A stretch of DNA of 64,000 nucleotides from Homarus americanus. Taxonomy: Eukaryota; Arthropoda; Malacostraca; Decapoda; Nephropidae. The position numbers were made by a program, and so were the translations under genes. The stretch spans positions 8,460,417 to 8,524,416 of the forward strand of contig NW_024756914.1 of NCBI RefSeq assembly GCF_018991925.1, written 5' to 3'. A model generated the notes under the pieces. The model had not been told where the DNA came from and made no database searches. It saw only the letters and a list, made by a program, of their open reading frames with translations. This document shows, in pieces, positions 22,172 through 33,883 of this stretch. Positions within the stretch are counted from its first letter, which is position 1; the number at the start of each line of letters is the position of its first letter.

Positions 22172-22812
22172 CCCTGGTTCATGGCCGGTAGGAGGAAGGC
22201 TGGTTCATGGCCAGTAGGGAGGGAAGGTTGGTTCATGGCAGTAGGAGAAAGGTTGGTTCATGGCCGTAGGAGGAAGGCTGGTTCATAGCCCGGTAGGTGG
22301 GAAGGTTGGTTCATGGCCCGGTAGGAAGGAAGGCTGGTTCATGGCGGATAGGAGGAAGAGTTGATTCATGGCCAGTAGAGAAGGTTGGTTCATGGCGGTA
22401 GGAGAGAAGGTTGGTTCATGGCCGGTAGGGGGAAGTTTAGTTCATGGCCCGGTAGGAGAAGGTTGGTTCATGGCGGTAGGAGAGAAGGTTGGTTCTTGGC
22501 CTGTAGGAGAGAAAGGTTGGTTCATGGCCCGGTAGGAGAGAAGGTTGGTTCATGGCCAGTAGGAGAAGGTTGGTTCATGGCCGGTAGGAGAAAGGTTGGT
22601 TCATGGCCCGGTAGGAGAGAAGGTTGGTTCATGGCTCGGTAGGAGGGAAGGTTGGTTCGCGGTAGGAGAAAGGTTGGTTCATGGCCGGTAGGAGGAAGGC
22701 TGGTTCATGGCCCGGTAGGAGAGAAGGTTGGTTCATGGCCCGGTAGGAGAGAAAGGTTGGTTCATGGCGGTTGGAGGAAGGGTGGTTCATGGCCCGGTAG
22801 GAGGGAAGGGTG
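22172..22812 (+). repeat. 28-bp minisatellite (GGTTGGTTCATGGCCCGG)
   Basis: About 23 units of a 26-29-bp repeat with GGTTGGTTCATGGCC, then CGGTAGGAGAGAA. Length changes lie mainly in the GGCC(C)GG and GAGA parts. Confidence 0.92.
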
Positions 22813-23154
22813 ATGGAACCTTCTTTGTCATTGGCTCTGACGTTCAGCATGATGGACCACTCTGGCCTTGAGAAGAACTCGTCTTGAGATTTTTACCTCA
22901 GGTTCTCTCACTTGTCTCTCACTCTCTATCTCAAAGTCAACCTCTATCTCTTTATCCATCACTGAGACATGTTTTGTAGCATTATCTTCCCTCTACCTCA
23001 GCTTACCTCTGGGAATTATGTGGTGTTAGGTTAGGTCAGGTCAGGTCAGGTCAGGTCATGTGTTACTCTCAGGTTTTAGGAATTGTCTTACCTGTGGTTG
23101 GTTTTGATTGGTTCTCTTAATATGTCACCTCCAGTTCCATCCATATCTTGTCTG
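22813..23154. other. Low-copy DNA with AGGTC repeat
   Basis: Mixed sequence containing (AGGTC)n at about 23,035-23,060. No gene recognised. Confidence 0.5.
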
Positions 23155-23302
23155 GTTGGGTTAGGTTAGGTTAAGTAAGGTTTCGTTGGGTTAGCTTGGG
23201 TTGGGTTAGCTTGGGTTGGGTTAGCTTGGGTTGGGTTAGCTTGGGTTGGGTTAGCTTGGGTTGGGTTAGCTTGGGTTGGGTTGGTTTGGGTTGGATTTGG
23301 AT
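23155..23302 (+). repeat. 15-bp TTGGGTTAGCTTGGG repeat
   Basis: About eight tandem copies of TTGGGTTAGCTTGGG, related to the GGTTA telomere-like family, abutting the candidate LTR. Confidence 0.88.
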
Positions 23303-23885
23303 TGTAATGGCCCCTGTTTCATAAACAGAAGGATTATGTAAATGGGTTAATTACATTTGATTTATATACTGATTCATCCCCTGTAACTTTCCACTAGCTA
23401 TGAGGTGACACGTTCAGTGCACGTGATAAGGTGTGCCCATGGGAAGTTGCGTCATATTATGCTGAGTTAAGGCATAAAGTAGCCGGCTCCCTGGCCACCT
23501 AAAGCGGGCAGTAGTTTGATATCCTTGACTAGAGGAAGACGTTATTTGAGAGCCATCGTGGATGGTTCCGTCTTCCCTCGAGGGAGGACGACGTACCTAT
23601 TCCGTTCTCCCTCGATGGGTCACTACTCATAGATTGTTACTTACCCTCACTCAATTATCGTATCGTCAGGACGTACTTAGCAGAGCTATTTACATAGCCT
23701 CCGTCCTTCTTTTAACACTCATTTATATTGAAAGTTACGGTTGATTTACACTCTGGAATTGTATCAACAGCAGTTCCTCAATAAAGGAAAACAGACAATT
23801 GGGTTTCGCTACTAAAACCCAATATAATATAAATGTACCAGCCTAATTAACTTCTACAGAATTCTACAGTTATCCGGCTATTACA
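23303..23885. mobile_element. Candidate solo LTR, 583 bp
   Basis: A single-copy 583-bp segment starts TGTAATGGCC and ends GGCTATTACA, giving TG...CA termini and a 9/10 terminal inverted repeat. It is bounded on both sides by TTGGGTTA-type repeat DNA, as expected for an insertion into that array. Inside are a TATA-like GCATAAAG near 23,473 and an AATAAA near 23,782, the order expected of promoter and polyadenylation signals in an LTR read on the plus strand. The flanks GGAT and GTAT match at 3 of 4 bases, so the target duplication is not clean. No coding remnant is adjacent. The family is not identified. Confidence 0.5.
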
Positions 23886-23942
23886 GTATTGGTTAGGTTG
23901 GGTTGGGTTAGATTACGACACGTTACGTTAGGTTGTGGTTGT
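23886..23942 (+). repeat. Short GGTTGGGTTA block
   Basis: GGTTAGGTTGGGTTGGGTTA followed by a CGTTACGTTAGG stretch; continues the telomere-like DNA found left of the candidate LTR. Confidence 0.55.
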
Positions 23943-24748
23943 GGTAACTACACCAACACAGGTACTACACCAGCACAGGTACCTACACCAACACAGGTAC
24001 CTACACCAACACAGGTACCTACACCAACACAGGTACCTACACCAACACAGGTACCTACACCAACACAGGTACCTACACCAACACAGGTACCTACACCAAC
24101 ACAGGTACCTACACCAACACAGGTACCTACACCAGCACAGTACCTACATCACTGAGTACCTACACCAGCACAGGTGCCTACACCAGCACAGGTACCTACA
24201 CCAACCTGAGTGCCTACACCAACACAGGTGCCTACACCAACACAGGTACCTACACCAACACAGGTACCTACACCAACACAGGGTACTACGCAACACAGGT
24301 GCTACACCAACACAGGTGCCTACACCAACACAGGTACCTGCACCAACACAGGTGCCCTGCACCAACACAGGTACCTACACCCATACAGGCTACACCAACA
24401 CAGGTACCTACACCAACACAGGTACCTACACCAACACAGGTACCTACACCCATACAGGTACTACACCAACACAGGTACCTACACCAACACAGGTACCTAC
24501 ACCAACACAAGTACCTACCAACACAGGTACCTACACCAACACAGTACCTACACCAACACAGGTACCTACACCAACACAGTGCCTGCACCAACACAGGTAC
24601 CTACACCAACGGTACTGCACCCAGCACGGTCTACACCAGCACAGGTGCCTACACCAGCACAAGTGCCTACACCAACACAGGTACCTACACCAGCACAGGT
24701 GCCTACACCAACACAGGTACCTACACCAACACAGGTACCTACACCGTT
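23943..24748 (+). repeat. 18-bp minisatellite (CTACACCAACACAGGTAC)
   Basis: About 45 copies of CTACACCAACACAGGTAC. The junction of two units makes GGTACC, so KpnI-type sites recur every 18 bp. Variants have GGTGCC or CAGCAC. Because 18 is a multiple of three, the plus-strand frames encode clean hexapeptide repeats (for example Thr-Pro-Thr-Gln-Val-Pro) over up to 271 codons. These are the most gene-like repeat frames in this part of the window, but they have no signal peptide and no supporting context. Confidence 0.93.
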
Positions 24749-25298
24749 GATGAAGACAGTGGGAAGACAGTCCAGGTGGTGTACATCTCCTCAAACTCTC
24801 ATCTCGGTGAAAGTTTTGAATTTGCAATCTCAAAGTTTATTCCCTGTTCAGGTATAAAGAACATTGGTGCAGATTATAAACTTTGAAATAGATGCAAAAG
24901 TTGAGTCTTATTATTTGCATTTCGTATTTTTCTTTAACTATAACAGGCGAAGTGAGGCAGCAGTAGAGAGCTTGTTAGTGTTGTATGAAGCCAAAGCTGC
25001 CTGGATTGGGTGTCCTTTTAGTTCTCTATTCTGTTAGTTACTCGAAACCGATTTTAACTTTTTTTTCATAACCACGCGCCACCATTCCGTCTGTGGGCGT
25101 GGGAGGATCAATGGGCGTTGGCGTAGAGATGGGCGTGGGAAGATAGACGCCCCTCTCTTAAGATGCTCCCCTCTCTCTGGGCCCATTTATGGATCATTCT
25201 ATTCACGAGCTCCACAAATTGGGCGGCCTCGATAGCTGACTCCGTGTGGGGAACATAACGCGCCCCGACACCTGCTGGGGCTCAGTTCACTGTGCAGC

Positions 25299-25299
<1 letters not shown>
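24749..25299. other. Low-copy DNA, no gene seen
   Basis: About 550 bp with a GTGGGCGTGGGA-type short repeat near 25,092-25,140. Open frames from the 18-bp array run on to 24,857-24,886 without recognisable motifs. Confidence 0.5.

Positions 25300-25342
<43 letters not shown>
25300..25342 (+). repeat. CT microsatellite
   Basis: Uninterrupted (CT)n of about 43 bp. Confidence 0.95.
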
Positions 25343-25344
<2 letters not shown>

Positions 25345-25507
25345 CACGAGGTAATGAACTGGCTTTACCTATTAACTACCGCCTATTTTTACCCAGTAAT
25401 ATATTCAGTAAAGAAATAGGTCAAAATATTGTGTTATGTAAAGCTTCCATTTATCGAGGTTGAGATGGCGTGTGTAATGAAGACATATTAAGTCTGGTAA
25501 TGAATAT

Positions 25508-25509
<2 letters not shown>

Positions 25510-25541
<32 letters not shown>
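25510..25541 (+). repeat. CA microsatellite
   Basis: (AC)n of about 32 bp in otherwise low-copy DNA. Confidence 0.95.
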
Positions 25542-25542
<1 letters not shown>

Positions 25543-25616
25543 GGCAACACTACTAACGCAAGATGGTGTCGTGTTTGTTATAGTAGTCACGTAGGTTATT
25601 CTAAGCCAGACCACAG

Positions 25617-25682
25617 ATTACCCGACCCGACCCGACCTGTCGACCCGACTCATTCGACCCGACCGACCCGAGCCGGCCCGAC
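25617..25682 (+). repeat. CCCGA pentamer block
   Basis: Tandem CCCGA/ACCCG words for about 65 bp. It could be a GC-shifted relative of the CCTAA and CCTGA pentamers elsewhere in the window (inference). Confidence 0.8.
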
Positions 25683-26070
25683 CTAATCCTTAATTAGTGT
25701 TAGGGTGGTTAACCTTAAGATAAAATAAGCTGGGGTGGATATTCTTCACGTGATCCTAAAATTAGTTTAAGAAAAGACTGACAGATAAACACTTAATCCT
25801 GTATCCCCAGCAGCTGTTAGATGAACGTGACGGGGATAATGACAAGAGGCTTTGATGTAGTATATGTTGTTACAGATCACATAAGCTCCTCGGTATGTCT
25901 GTCAAGCTTATTATTTTGGCAGCTGATTCACCAACCATCAAGCTTGAGGTGTAAATGCTGGACCTCAGGGTTAAGCAAGGAGGCTGACACCAATGAGTAT
26001 GGTACGGTGCAGTAATAGTTGCTTAGAAGACACACATCCTACGCCCGCCAACCATCAACAGAAGTACAGA
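25683..26070. other. Low-copy DNA, no gene seen
   Basis: Mixed sequence; a 64-codon frame at 25,821-26,015 shows nothing recognisable. Confidence 0.5.
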
Positions 26071-26267
26071 CCCTTCACTAGTGCGTTTACAGGGGCTCGT
26101 CAGGTCTTGTGCAGCGTGGCAGCCTGTGTTTGTTTACATTCGACAAAAGGAAACTTGCAATAGTAAGGTATTATGGATCCAAGTAAACAATATTAAAACA
26201 AATACCTCATTATAATGATTTGTGGAATGTAAATATGACGAGTTCCTGTAAACGCACTAGTGAAGGG
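26071..26267. mobile_element. MITE-like element with perfect 23-bp inverted ends
   Basis: Positions 26,071-26,093 and 26,245-26,267 are exact reverse complements over 23 bp. The match continues inward with two mismatches to about 31 bp. Each arm contains the palindrome CACTAGTG. The 197-bp whole has an AT-rich interior with no coding capacity. Size and termini fit a non-autonomous DNA transposon. I cannot define a convincing target duplication, so the superfamily is open. It could also be a simple inverted duplication. Confidence 0.55.
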
Positions 26268-26604
26268 GACTGTTCACCGGAGAACTGCCAGTCGTCCTGT
26301 ACTAAACTATCATACAGCTTTAAATGCCGGGTAAATAGTGACAATATAACAGTGAGTTAATGTAAATGAAGTTTAACTAACAACACTCCTGTTAATACGG
26401 ACTATAGCAATATGGTATGTTATATATAGAGTGTCTATAACGCCCTCTGACGGTAAGAATTATATCAGCCAACATTTGAGGATATTATATGTTGTTACTT
26501 ATGTTTATCCTCGGTGTTTATGATCTATTAAGTCACAACAACACCGCCTCTTATACTTTATACTATACTTGTTAATTCACTATATTATTCACTATATACA
26601 TTTA
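26268..26604. other. Low-copy AT-rich DNA
   Basis: About 330 bp, AT-rich, with no gene or repeat recognised. Confidence 0.5.
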
Positions 26605-27012
26605 GGAGTGGGTGGGCGTTTGGAGGTGGTGGGTGTTTGGGGTGGGTGGGTGTTTGGAGGTGGGTGGGTGTTTGGGAGTGGGTGGGTGTTTGGAGGTGGG
26701 TGGGCGTTTGGAGGTGGGTGGGTGTTTGGAGGTGGGTGGGTGTTTGGAGGTGGGTGGGCGTTTGGAGTGGGTGGGTGTTTGGAGGTGGGTGGGTGTTTGG
26801 AGGTGGGTGGGTGTTTGGAGGTGGGTGGGTGTTTGGAAGTGGGTGGGTGTTTGGAAGTGGGTGGGTGTTTGGAGGTGGGTGGGTGTTTGGAAGTGGGTGG
26901 GTGTTTGGAAGTGGGTGGGTGTTTGGAGGTGGGTGGGTGTTTGGAGGTGGGTGGGTGTTTGGAGGTGGGTGGGTGTTTGGAAGTGGGTGGGTGTTTGGAG
27001 GTGGGTGAGGTT
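26605..27012 (+). repeat. 18-bp minisatellite (GGTGGGTGGGTGTTTGGA)
   Basis: About 23 copies with few variants (GAGGT/GAAGT/GGCGT). An 18-bp period keeps all frames open, giving VGGCLE hexapeptides on the plus strand and HPPTSK on the minus strand (123-186 codons). G3 runs spaced by single T make the plus strand quadruplex-prone. Confidence 0.93.
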
Positions 27013-27430
27013 TTAGGTGGTGCGGCAGACAGGGGGAGGTGAGTGGGCGGCGGAGGGGTGGAGTGGAAAGAATACATTATGAAAAAGAGACAGGTTGGAG
27101 AGTAAGTGAAAGGAAGAGAGGGAAATAAGAGAATGGGTGAGAGAGAGGTCACTGGAGTGGGGAGAGGGAAGAGCAGGGAGGGCCAGTGGGCGGGATCAGA
27201 GAGAAGGGGAGGCGGAGGTGGGAGAGGGCTAGGAAGGAGAGTCAGTGGAGCAGCTTCAGTAAAAACAAAGGGTGGAGTGTGGTGAGAGGGGCTTGGAGGA
27301 GACAGGTGGGGAGAGAGGCTGGTGGAGCAGGCTCAGTAAGAGGTGGAGTGCAGAGGAGGTGGGTCGGAGGGCAGGTGGGGAGAGAGAGGGCCGGGAGGAG
27401 AGAGAGGAATACCGGAAGGAATGGTTGATG
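27013..27430 (+). repeat. Purine-rich GA/GGAG repeats
   Basis: A/G-rich sequence with a loosely repeated GGAGAGAGG and GTGGAGCAG(C)TTCAGTAA segment (two copies near 27,250 and 27,325). Confidence 0.65.
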
Positions 27431-27622
27431 GTCCCTGCGTCACTGCTGGCCGGGAATGTGTGTGTCGTCACGCCCGCCAGCTCACGCCTCGCCGTTGCCC
27501 CGCATGGTTGGCCTCTCAGGAGTCACTTTTACGAATATTGTTTTCTTGGTCGCTGGAATTTTATCAAAGTTTATTGTCGTCAGTGACCAGAAGGGTGTTT
27601 GGGGGTACACACTAGGTGGGGG
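27431..27622. other. Low-copy GC-richer segment
   Basis: About 190 bp, not repetitive by eye. Several short frames cross it, none recognisable. Confidence 0.4.
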
Positions 27623-27905
27623 CAACACTGTGTGTGTGGTGTGTGATGGTGCTGAGTGGTGTGTGATGGTGTGTGGTGGTGGTGTGGAGTGGTGTGTGAT
27701 GGTGTACTGATGTGTGGTGGTGGTGGTGGTGTTGAGTGGTGTGTGATGGTGTGTGGTGGTGTGTGGTGATGGTGGTGTTGAATGGTGTGTGATGCTGTGC
27801 TGGTGTGTGGTGATGGTGGTGGTGATGTAGAGTGGTGTGTGGTGGTGATGATATTGAGTGATGTATGGTGGTGGTGTGGAGCGGTATGGTGGTGGTGTGG
27901 AGAGT
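27623..27905 (+). repeat. GTGTGTGATGGTG repeats
   Basis: Irregular tandem units of GTGGTGTGTGATGGTGTGTGG and GTTGAGTGGTG. The minus-strand frames of 126-150 codons are its translations. Confidence 0.85.
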
Positions 27906-28424
27906 AGTGTTTCATCATGACACTCACTGACCACTGACCCAGCTCATTCTCCTGGCTCACATAATCCTCCTCCAGGTCCAGACGCCCCGGAGAGAAAATA
28001 CTTACCTGTGACTACAACGGACAATAAAAATAAATAAACCTTCTGTTATACCTCAAGTTTTCTTTCAATCAAACACTTTCTACAACATGTCTATTGTATT
28101 ATTGTAGGATTTATTGTTGTATTTCAATTTTGGCTTTGACCTCAAGGCTGGATGAATCTTGGTTCGGTAGATATTAAGGGATAGTGTGCTAACTAGTCTT
28201 CCTGAATGGTGGCATATGTTGACATGGTGAGGCAGGAGGTGGGTGGGAGCAAAAGGCGACCTCCTTAACTCCCTCCCGTATGTTTCCATCAGCTGCTCCT
28301 GGACGACAGCTGGTCCCTGCAGCTGATGGAGCCAACGACACATATTGGACTTCTTTTGTTTTCATTCTTGACGGAAGTTTCGGTGACGTCATATGCTTCC
28401 ACTTAGTGTGTATGACCGTACTTA
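27906..28424. other. Low-copy DNA, no gene seen
   Basis: About 520 bp of mixed sequence with overlapping minus-strand frames of 67 and 87 codons. No domain recognised. Confidence 0.5.
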
Positions 28425-31400
28425 AACAGTTACCCTCCCTGTGTTAGTTGATAGTTACTCTCCCTGTGTTAGGTGATACAGTTACCCTCCCTGTGTTAGT
28501 TGATAGTTACCCTCCCTGTGTTAGGTGATACAGTTACCCTCCCTGTGTTAGTTGATAGTTACCCTCCCTGTGTTAGGTGATACAGTTACCCTCCCTGTGT
28601 TAGGTGATACAGTTACCCTCCCTGTGTGTTGGGTGATAGTTACCCTCCTGTGTTGGGTGATACAGTTACTCTCCTGTATTAGGTAATAGTTACTCCCTGT
28701 GTTAGGTATTACAGTTACCCTCCCTGTGTGGTGTTCGTTACTCTCCTGTGTTAGGTAATAGTTACCATCTCTGTTTTGGGTGATAAATTACCTCCCATTG
28801 TTAGGTGTTAGTTACTCTCCCTGTGTTGGGTTTTACAGTTACCCTCCTGTGTTATCTGACAGTTACCCCTCTGTGTAGCTGATGCAGTTACCCTCCTGTG
28901 TAAGCTGATACAGTTACCCTCCCTGTGTTAGCTGATACAGTTATCCTCCCTCTGTTAGCTGATACAGTTACCCTCCCTGTGTTAGCTGAATACAGTTACC
29001 CTCCTGTGTTAGCTGATACAGTTATCTCCTCCTGTGTTAGCTGATACAGTTACCCCTCTGTGTTAGCTGATACAGTTACCCCTTCCTGTGTTAGCTGATA
29101 CAGTTATCCTCCTGTGTTAGCTGATACAGTTACTCCTCTGTGTTAGCTGATACAGTTACCCTCCTGTGTTGGCGATGCAGTTACCCTTCCTGTGTTAGCT
29201 GATACAGTTACCCCTCTGTGTTGGCTGATACAGTTACCCTTCCTGTGTTAGCTGATACAGTTACTCCCTCTGTGTTAGCTGATACAGTTACCCTTCCTGT
29301 GTTAGCGTGATCAGTTACCCTTCCTGTGTTAGCTGATACAGTTATCCTCCTGTGTTAGCTGATACAGTTACCCTTCCTGTGTTAGCTGATACAGTTACCC
29401 TTCCTGTGTTAGCTGATACAGTTACCCTCCCTTGTTGGCTGATACAGTTATCCTCCTGTGTTAGCTGATGCAGTTACCCTTCCTGTGTTAGCTGATGCAG
29501 TTACCCTCCTGTGTGTTAGCTGATACAGTTACCCTTCCTGTGTTAGCTGATACAGTTACCCTTCCTGTGTTAGCTGATACAGTTACCCTCCCTGTGTTAG
29601 CTGATACAGTTACCCTCCCTGTGTAGCTGATACAGTTACCCTTCCTGTGTTAGCTGATACAGTTATCCTCCCTCTGTTAGCTGATACAGTTACCTTCCTG
29701 TGTTAGCTGATACAGTTACCCTTCCTGTGTTAGCTGATGCAGTTACCCTCCTGTGTTAGCTGATACAGTTACCCCTCCTGTGTAGCTGATGCAGTTACCC
29801 TCCTGTGTTAGCTGATACAGTTATCTCTCCTGTGTTAGCTGATACAGTTACCCTTCCTGTGTTAGCTGATACAGTTACCCTCCTGTGTTAGCTGATGCAG
29901 TTACCCTTCCTGTGTTGGCTGATACAGTTACCTTCCTGTGTTAGCTGATGCAGTTACCTCCCTGTGTTAGCTGATACAGTTACCCTTCTGTGTTAGCTGG
30001 ATACAGTTACCCTTCCTGTGTTAGCTGATGCAGTTGCCTTCCTGTGTTAGCTGATACAGTTACCCTCCTGTGTTAGCTGATACAGTTATCCTCCCTGTGT
30101 TGGCTGATGCAGTTGACCTCCTGTGTGCTGATACAGTTACCCTTCTGTTGGCTGATACAGTTATCCTCCTTGTTGCTGATACAGTTGCCTTCTGTGTTGG
30201 CTGATACAGTTACCCTTCCTGTGTTGGCTGATGCGTTGCCCTCCTGTGTTGCTGGATGTTACCTCCTGTGTGCTGATACAGTTACCCTCCTGTGTTAGCT
30301 GATACAGTTATCCTCCTGTGTTAGCTAGTACAGTTACCCTTCCTGTGTTAGCTGATACAGTTACCCTCCTGTGTTAGCTGATACAGTCCCTTCCTGTGTT
30401 AGCTGATACAGTTACCCCTTCCTGGTAGCTGATACAGTTACCCTCCCTGTGTTAGCGCTGATACAGTTACCCCTTCCTGTGTTAGCTGATACAGTTACCC
30501 TTCCTGTGTTAGCTGATACAGTTACCCCTCTGTGTTAGCTGTACAGTTACCTCCCTGTGTTAGCTGATACAGTTACCCTCTCCTGTGTTGGCTGATACAG
30601 TTACCCTTCCTGTGTTAGCTGATACAGTTACCCTTCCTGTGTTAGCTGATACAGTTACCCTTCCTGTGTTGGCTGTACAGTTATCCTCCTGTGTTGGCTG
30701 ATACAGTTACCCTCCCTGTGTTAGCTGATACAGTTATCCTCCTGTGTTAGCTGAGTACAGTTGCCCCTCCTGTGTTAGCTGATACAGTTACCCTCCTATG
30801 TTGCTGATACAGTTACCCTCCTGTGTTAGCTGATACAGTTATCCTCCCTGTGTTAGCTGATACAGTTGCCTCCTGTGTTGGCACAGTTACCCTCCCTGTG
30901 TTAGCTGATACAGTTGACCCTCTCCTGTGTTGGCTGATGCAGTTATCCTCCTGTGTTAGCTGATACAGTTACCCCTCTGTGTTGGCTGATACAGTTACCC
31001 TCCTGTGTTAGCTGATACAGTTACCCCTCTGTGTTGGCTGATGCGGTTACCCTCCTGTGTTAGCTGATACAGTTACCCTCCTGTGTTAGCTGATCAGTTA
31101 TCCTCCTGTGTTGGCTTGTCGGTTACCCCTCTGTGTTAGCTGATACAGTTACCCCTCTGTGTTGGCTGATACAGTTATCCTCCTGTGTTGCTGATACAGT
31201 TACCCTTCCTGTGTTGCTGATACAGTTATCCTCCCTGTGTTAGCTGATACAGTTATCCTCCTCTGTGTTAGCTGATAGTTACCCCTCTGTGTTAGCTGAT
31301 GCAGTTATCCTCCTGTGTTAGCTGATACAGTTCCCCTCTGTGTTGCTGATACATTTACCCTTCCTGTGTTAGCTGATACAGTTACCTTCCTGTGTTAGCT

Positions 31401-33450
31401 GATGCATTACCCTCCCTGTGTTAGCTGATGCAGTTACCTCCCTGTGTTGGCTGATGCAGTTACCCCCTTCCTGTGTTAGCTGATACAGTTATCCTCCTGT
31501 GTTAGCTGATACAGTTACTGTGTTAGCTGTGCAGTTACCCTCCTGTGTTGGCTGATGCAGTTACTCCTCCCTGTGTTGGCTGATACAGTTACCCTCCCTG
31601 TGTTGGCTGATGCAGTTACCCTCCTGTGTTAGCTGATACAGTTACCCCTCTGTGTTAGCTGATACAGTTATCCTCCCTGTGTTAGCTGATACAGTTACCC
31701 TCCTGTGTTAGCTGATGCAGTTCCTCCTGTGTTAGCTGATACAGTTGCCTCTGTGTTAGCTGATACAGTTATCCTCCCTGTGTTAGCTGATACAGTTACC
31801 CTTCCTGTGTTAGCTGATACAGTTACCCTTCCTGTGTTAGCTGATACAGTTATCCTCCTGTGTTAGCTGATACAGTTATCCTCCTGTGTTAGCTGATACA
31901 GTCCCTTCCTGTGTTGGCTGATCAGTTACCCTTCCTGTGTTAGCTGATACAGTTATCCTCCTGTGTTAGCTGATACAGTTACCTCCTGTGTTGCTGATAC
32001 AGTTACCCTCTGTGTTAGCTGATACGTTACCCTTCCTGTGTTAGCTGATACAGTTATCCTCTGTGTTGGCTGATGCAGTTATCCTCCTGTGTTAGCTGAT
32101 ACAGTTACCCCTCTGTGTTAGCTGATACAGTTACCCTTCCTGTGTTAGCTGATGCAGTTATCCTCCTGTGTTAGCTGATACAGTTACCTCTCTAATGTTA
32201 GCTGATACAGTTACCCTTCCTGTGTTGGCTGATACAGTTATCCCTCCTGTGTTAGCTGATGCAGTTACCCTCTGTGTTAGCTGATACAGTTACCCTCCTG
32301 TGTTAGCTGATACAGTTCCTTCCTGTGTTAGCTGATGCAGTTACCCTTCCTGTGTTAGCTATACAGTTACCTTCCTGTGTTGGCTGATGCAGTTACCCTT
32401 CCTGTGTTAGCTGATACAGTTACCCCCTCTGTGTTGCTGATGCAGTTACCCTTCCTGTGTTAGCTGATGCAGTTACCCTTCCTGTGTTAGCTGATGCAGT
32501 TACCCTCCTGTGTTAGCTGATACAGTTACCCTCCTGTGTTGGCTGATACAGTTACCCTTCCTGTGTTAGCTGATACAGTTACCCCCTCTGTGTTGGCTGA
32601 TACAGTTATCCCTCCCTGTGTTAGCTGATACAGTTACCCTCCCTGTGTTATCTGATGGTTATCCTCCTGTGTTGGCTGATACAGTTACCCTTCCTGTGTT
32701 AGCTGATACAGTTATCCTCTGTGTTAGCTGATACAGTTACCTCTGTGTTAGCTGATACAGTTACCCCCTCTGTGTTAGCTGATACAGTTACCCCTCCTGT
32801 GTTGGCTGATACAGTTATCCTCCTGTGTTGCTGATACAGTTATCCTCCTGTGTTGCTGATCAGTTCCCTCTGTGTTAGCTGATACAGTTATCCTCCTGTG
32901 TTATCTGATGCAGTTACCCTCCCTGTGTTATCTGATACAGTTATCCCTCCTGTGTTAGCTGATACAGTTACCCTTCCTGTGTTAGCTGATACAGTTATCC
33001 TCCTGTGTTGATGTACAGTTACCCCTCTGTGTTAGCTGATACAGTTACCCCTCTGTGTTAGCTGATACAGTTACCCTCCCTGTGTTGGCGATACGTTATC
33101 CTCCTGTGTTGTGATACAGTTACCCTTCCTGTGTTAGCTGATACAGTTGCCCTCCTGTGTTGGCTGATACAGTTACCTCCTGTGTTCTGATTTTCCTTCC
33201 TGTGTTAGCTGATACAGTTATCCTTCCTGTGTTAGCTGATACAGTTACCCCTCTGTGTTAGCTGATACAGTTACCCTCCTGTGTTAGCTGATACAGTTAT
33301 CCTTCTGTGTTGCTGATGCAGTTATCTCCTGTGTTAGTGATCGTTCCTGTGTTGCTGACAGTTTCCTCTGTGTTAGCTGATACAGTTACCCCTCTGTGTT
33401 AGCTGATACAGTTACCCTCCCTGTGTTAGCTGATACAGTTATCCTCCCTG
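28425..33450 (+). repeat. 5-kb array of a 26/27-bp unit
   Basis: About 190 tandem copies of a unit made of TGTGTTAGCTGATACAGTTA plus CCCTCC or CCCTTCC. The first nine or so units carry TTAGTTGATAGTT or TTAGGTGATACAG instead of TTAGCTGATACAG, so the left edge is a distinct older sub-family. Common variants are AGC to GGC, ATACAG to ATGCAG, and C/T run-length changes. It is frequently interrupted by stops, so it yields almost no open frames. Confidence 0.95.
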
Positions 33451-33883
33451 GGGTGAAGGTAATGATGGAGGTGGAGTTGATAATGATGATGATGATGATG
33501 ATTATGATGATGATGATGGTGGTGGTGTCGTTAGAGACTAGAAGGATATATTTCTTGATAATTAAGTGTTGGGTAAGGGAGGCAGCAGAGACGGGGCTTA
33601 TAATGCTGGCCCTCCTCCCCTCTGATCCACCCGCATCAAGAATTACACCCGACTATTTATCTACATAATTCCCTTCCATTAATGACGGTGGGTGGTGGTT
33701 CCTCGTGCTGGGGGATTTTGTTGATATTGTCTAATCTACCGTAACGTTCTGGCAATTAGTGCAGAGACCAGGTGGGGAGAAAGTCACCTGAGTCACTCTT
33801 AATAACACTCATTTATATCATTACTTAAGGTGATTCTGAACTCATGATGATGGTTGCTTGGGATCTGTGTTTTTGTCTCTATT
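33451..33883. repeat. GAT/GGT microsatellite and low-copy DNA
   Basis: (ATG)n then (GGT)n at about 33,482-33,527. Mixed low-copy sequence follows with a 90-codon frame (33,396-33,668) that starts in the array and has no recognisable domain. Confidence 0.7.

Noticed and set aside
28425..33450. CRISPR-like array
   Set aside because: Units are head-to-tail with no unique spacers and the genome is eukaryotic; it is a minisatellite.
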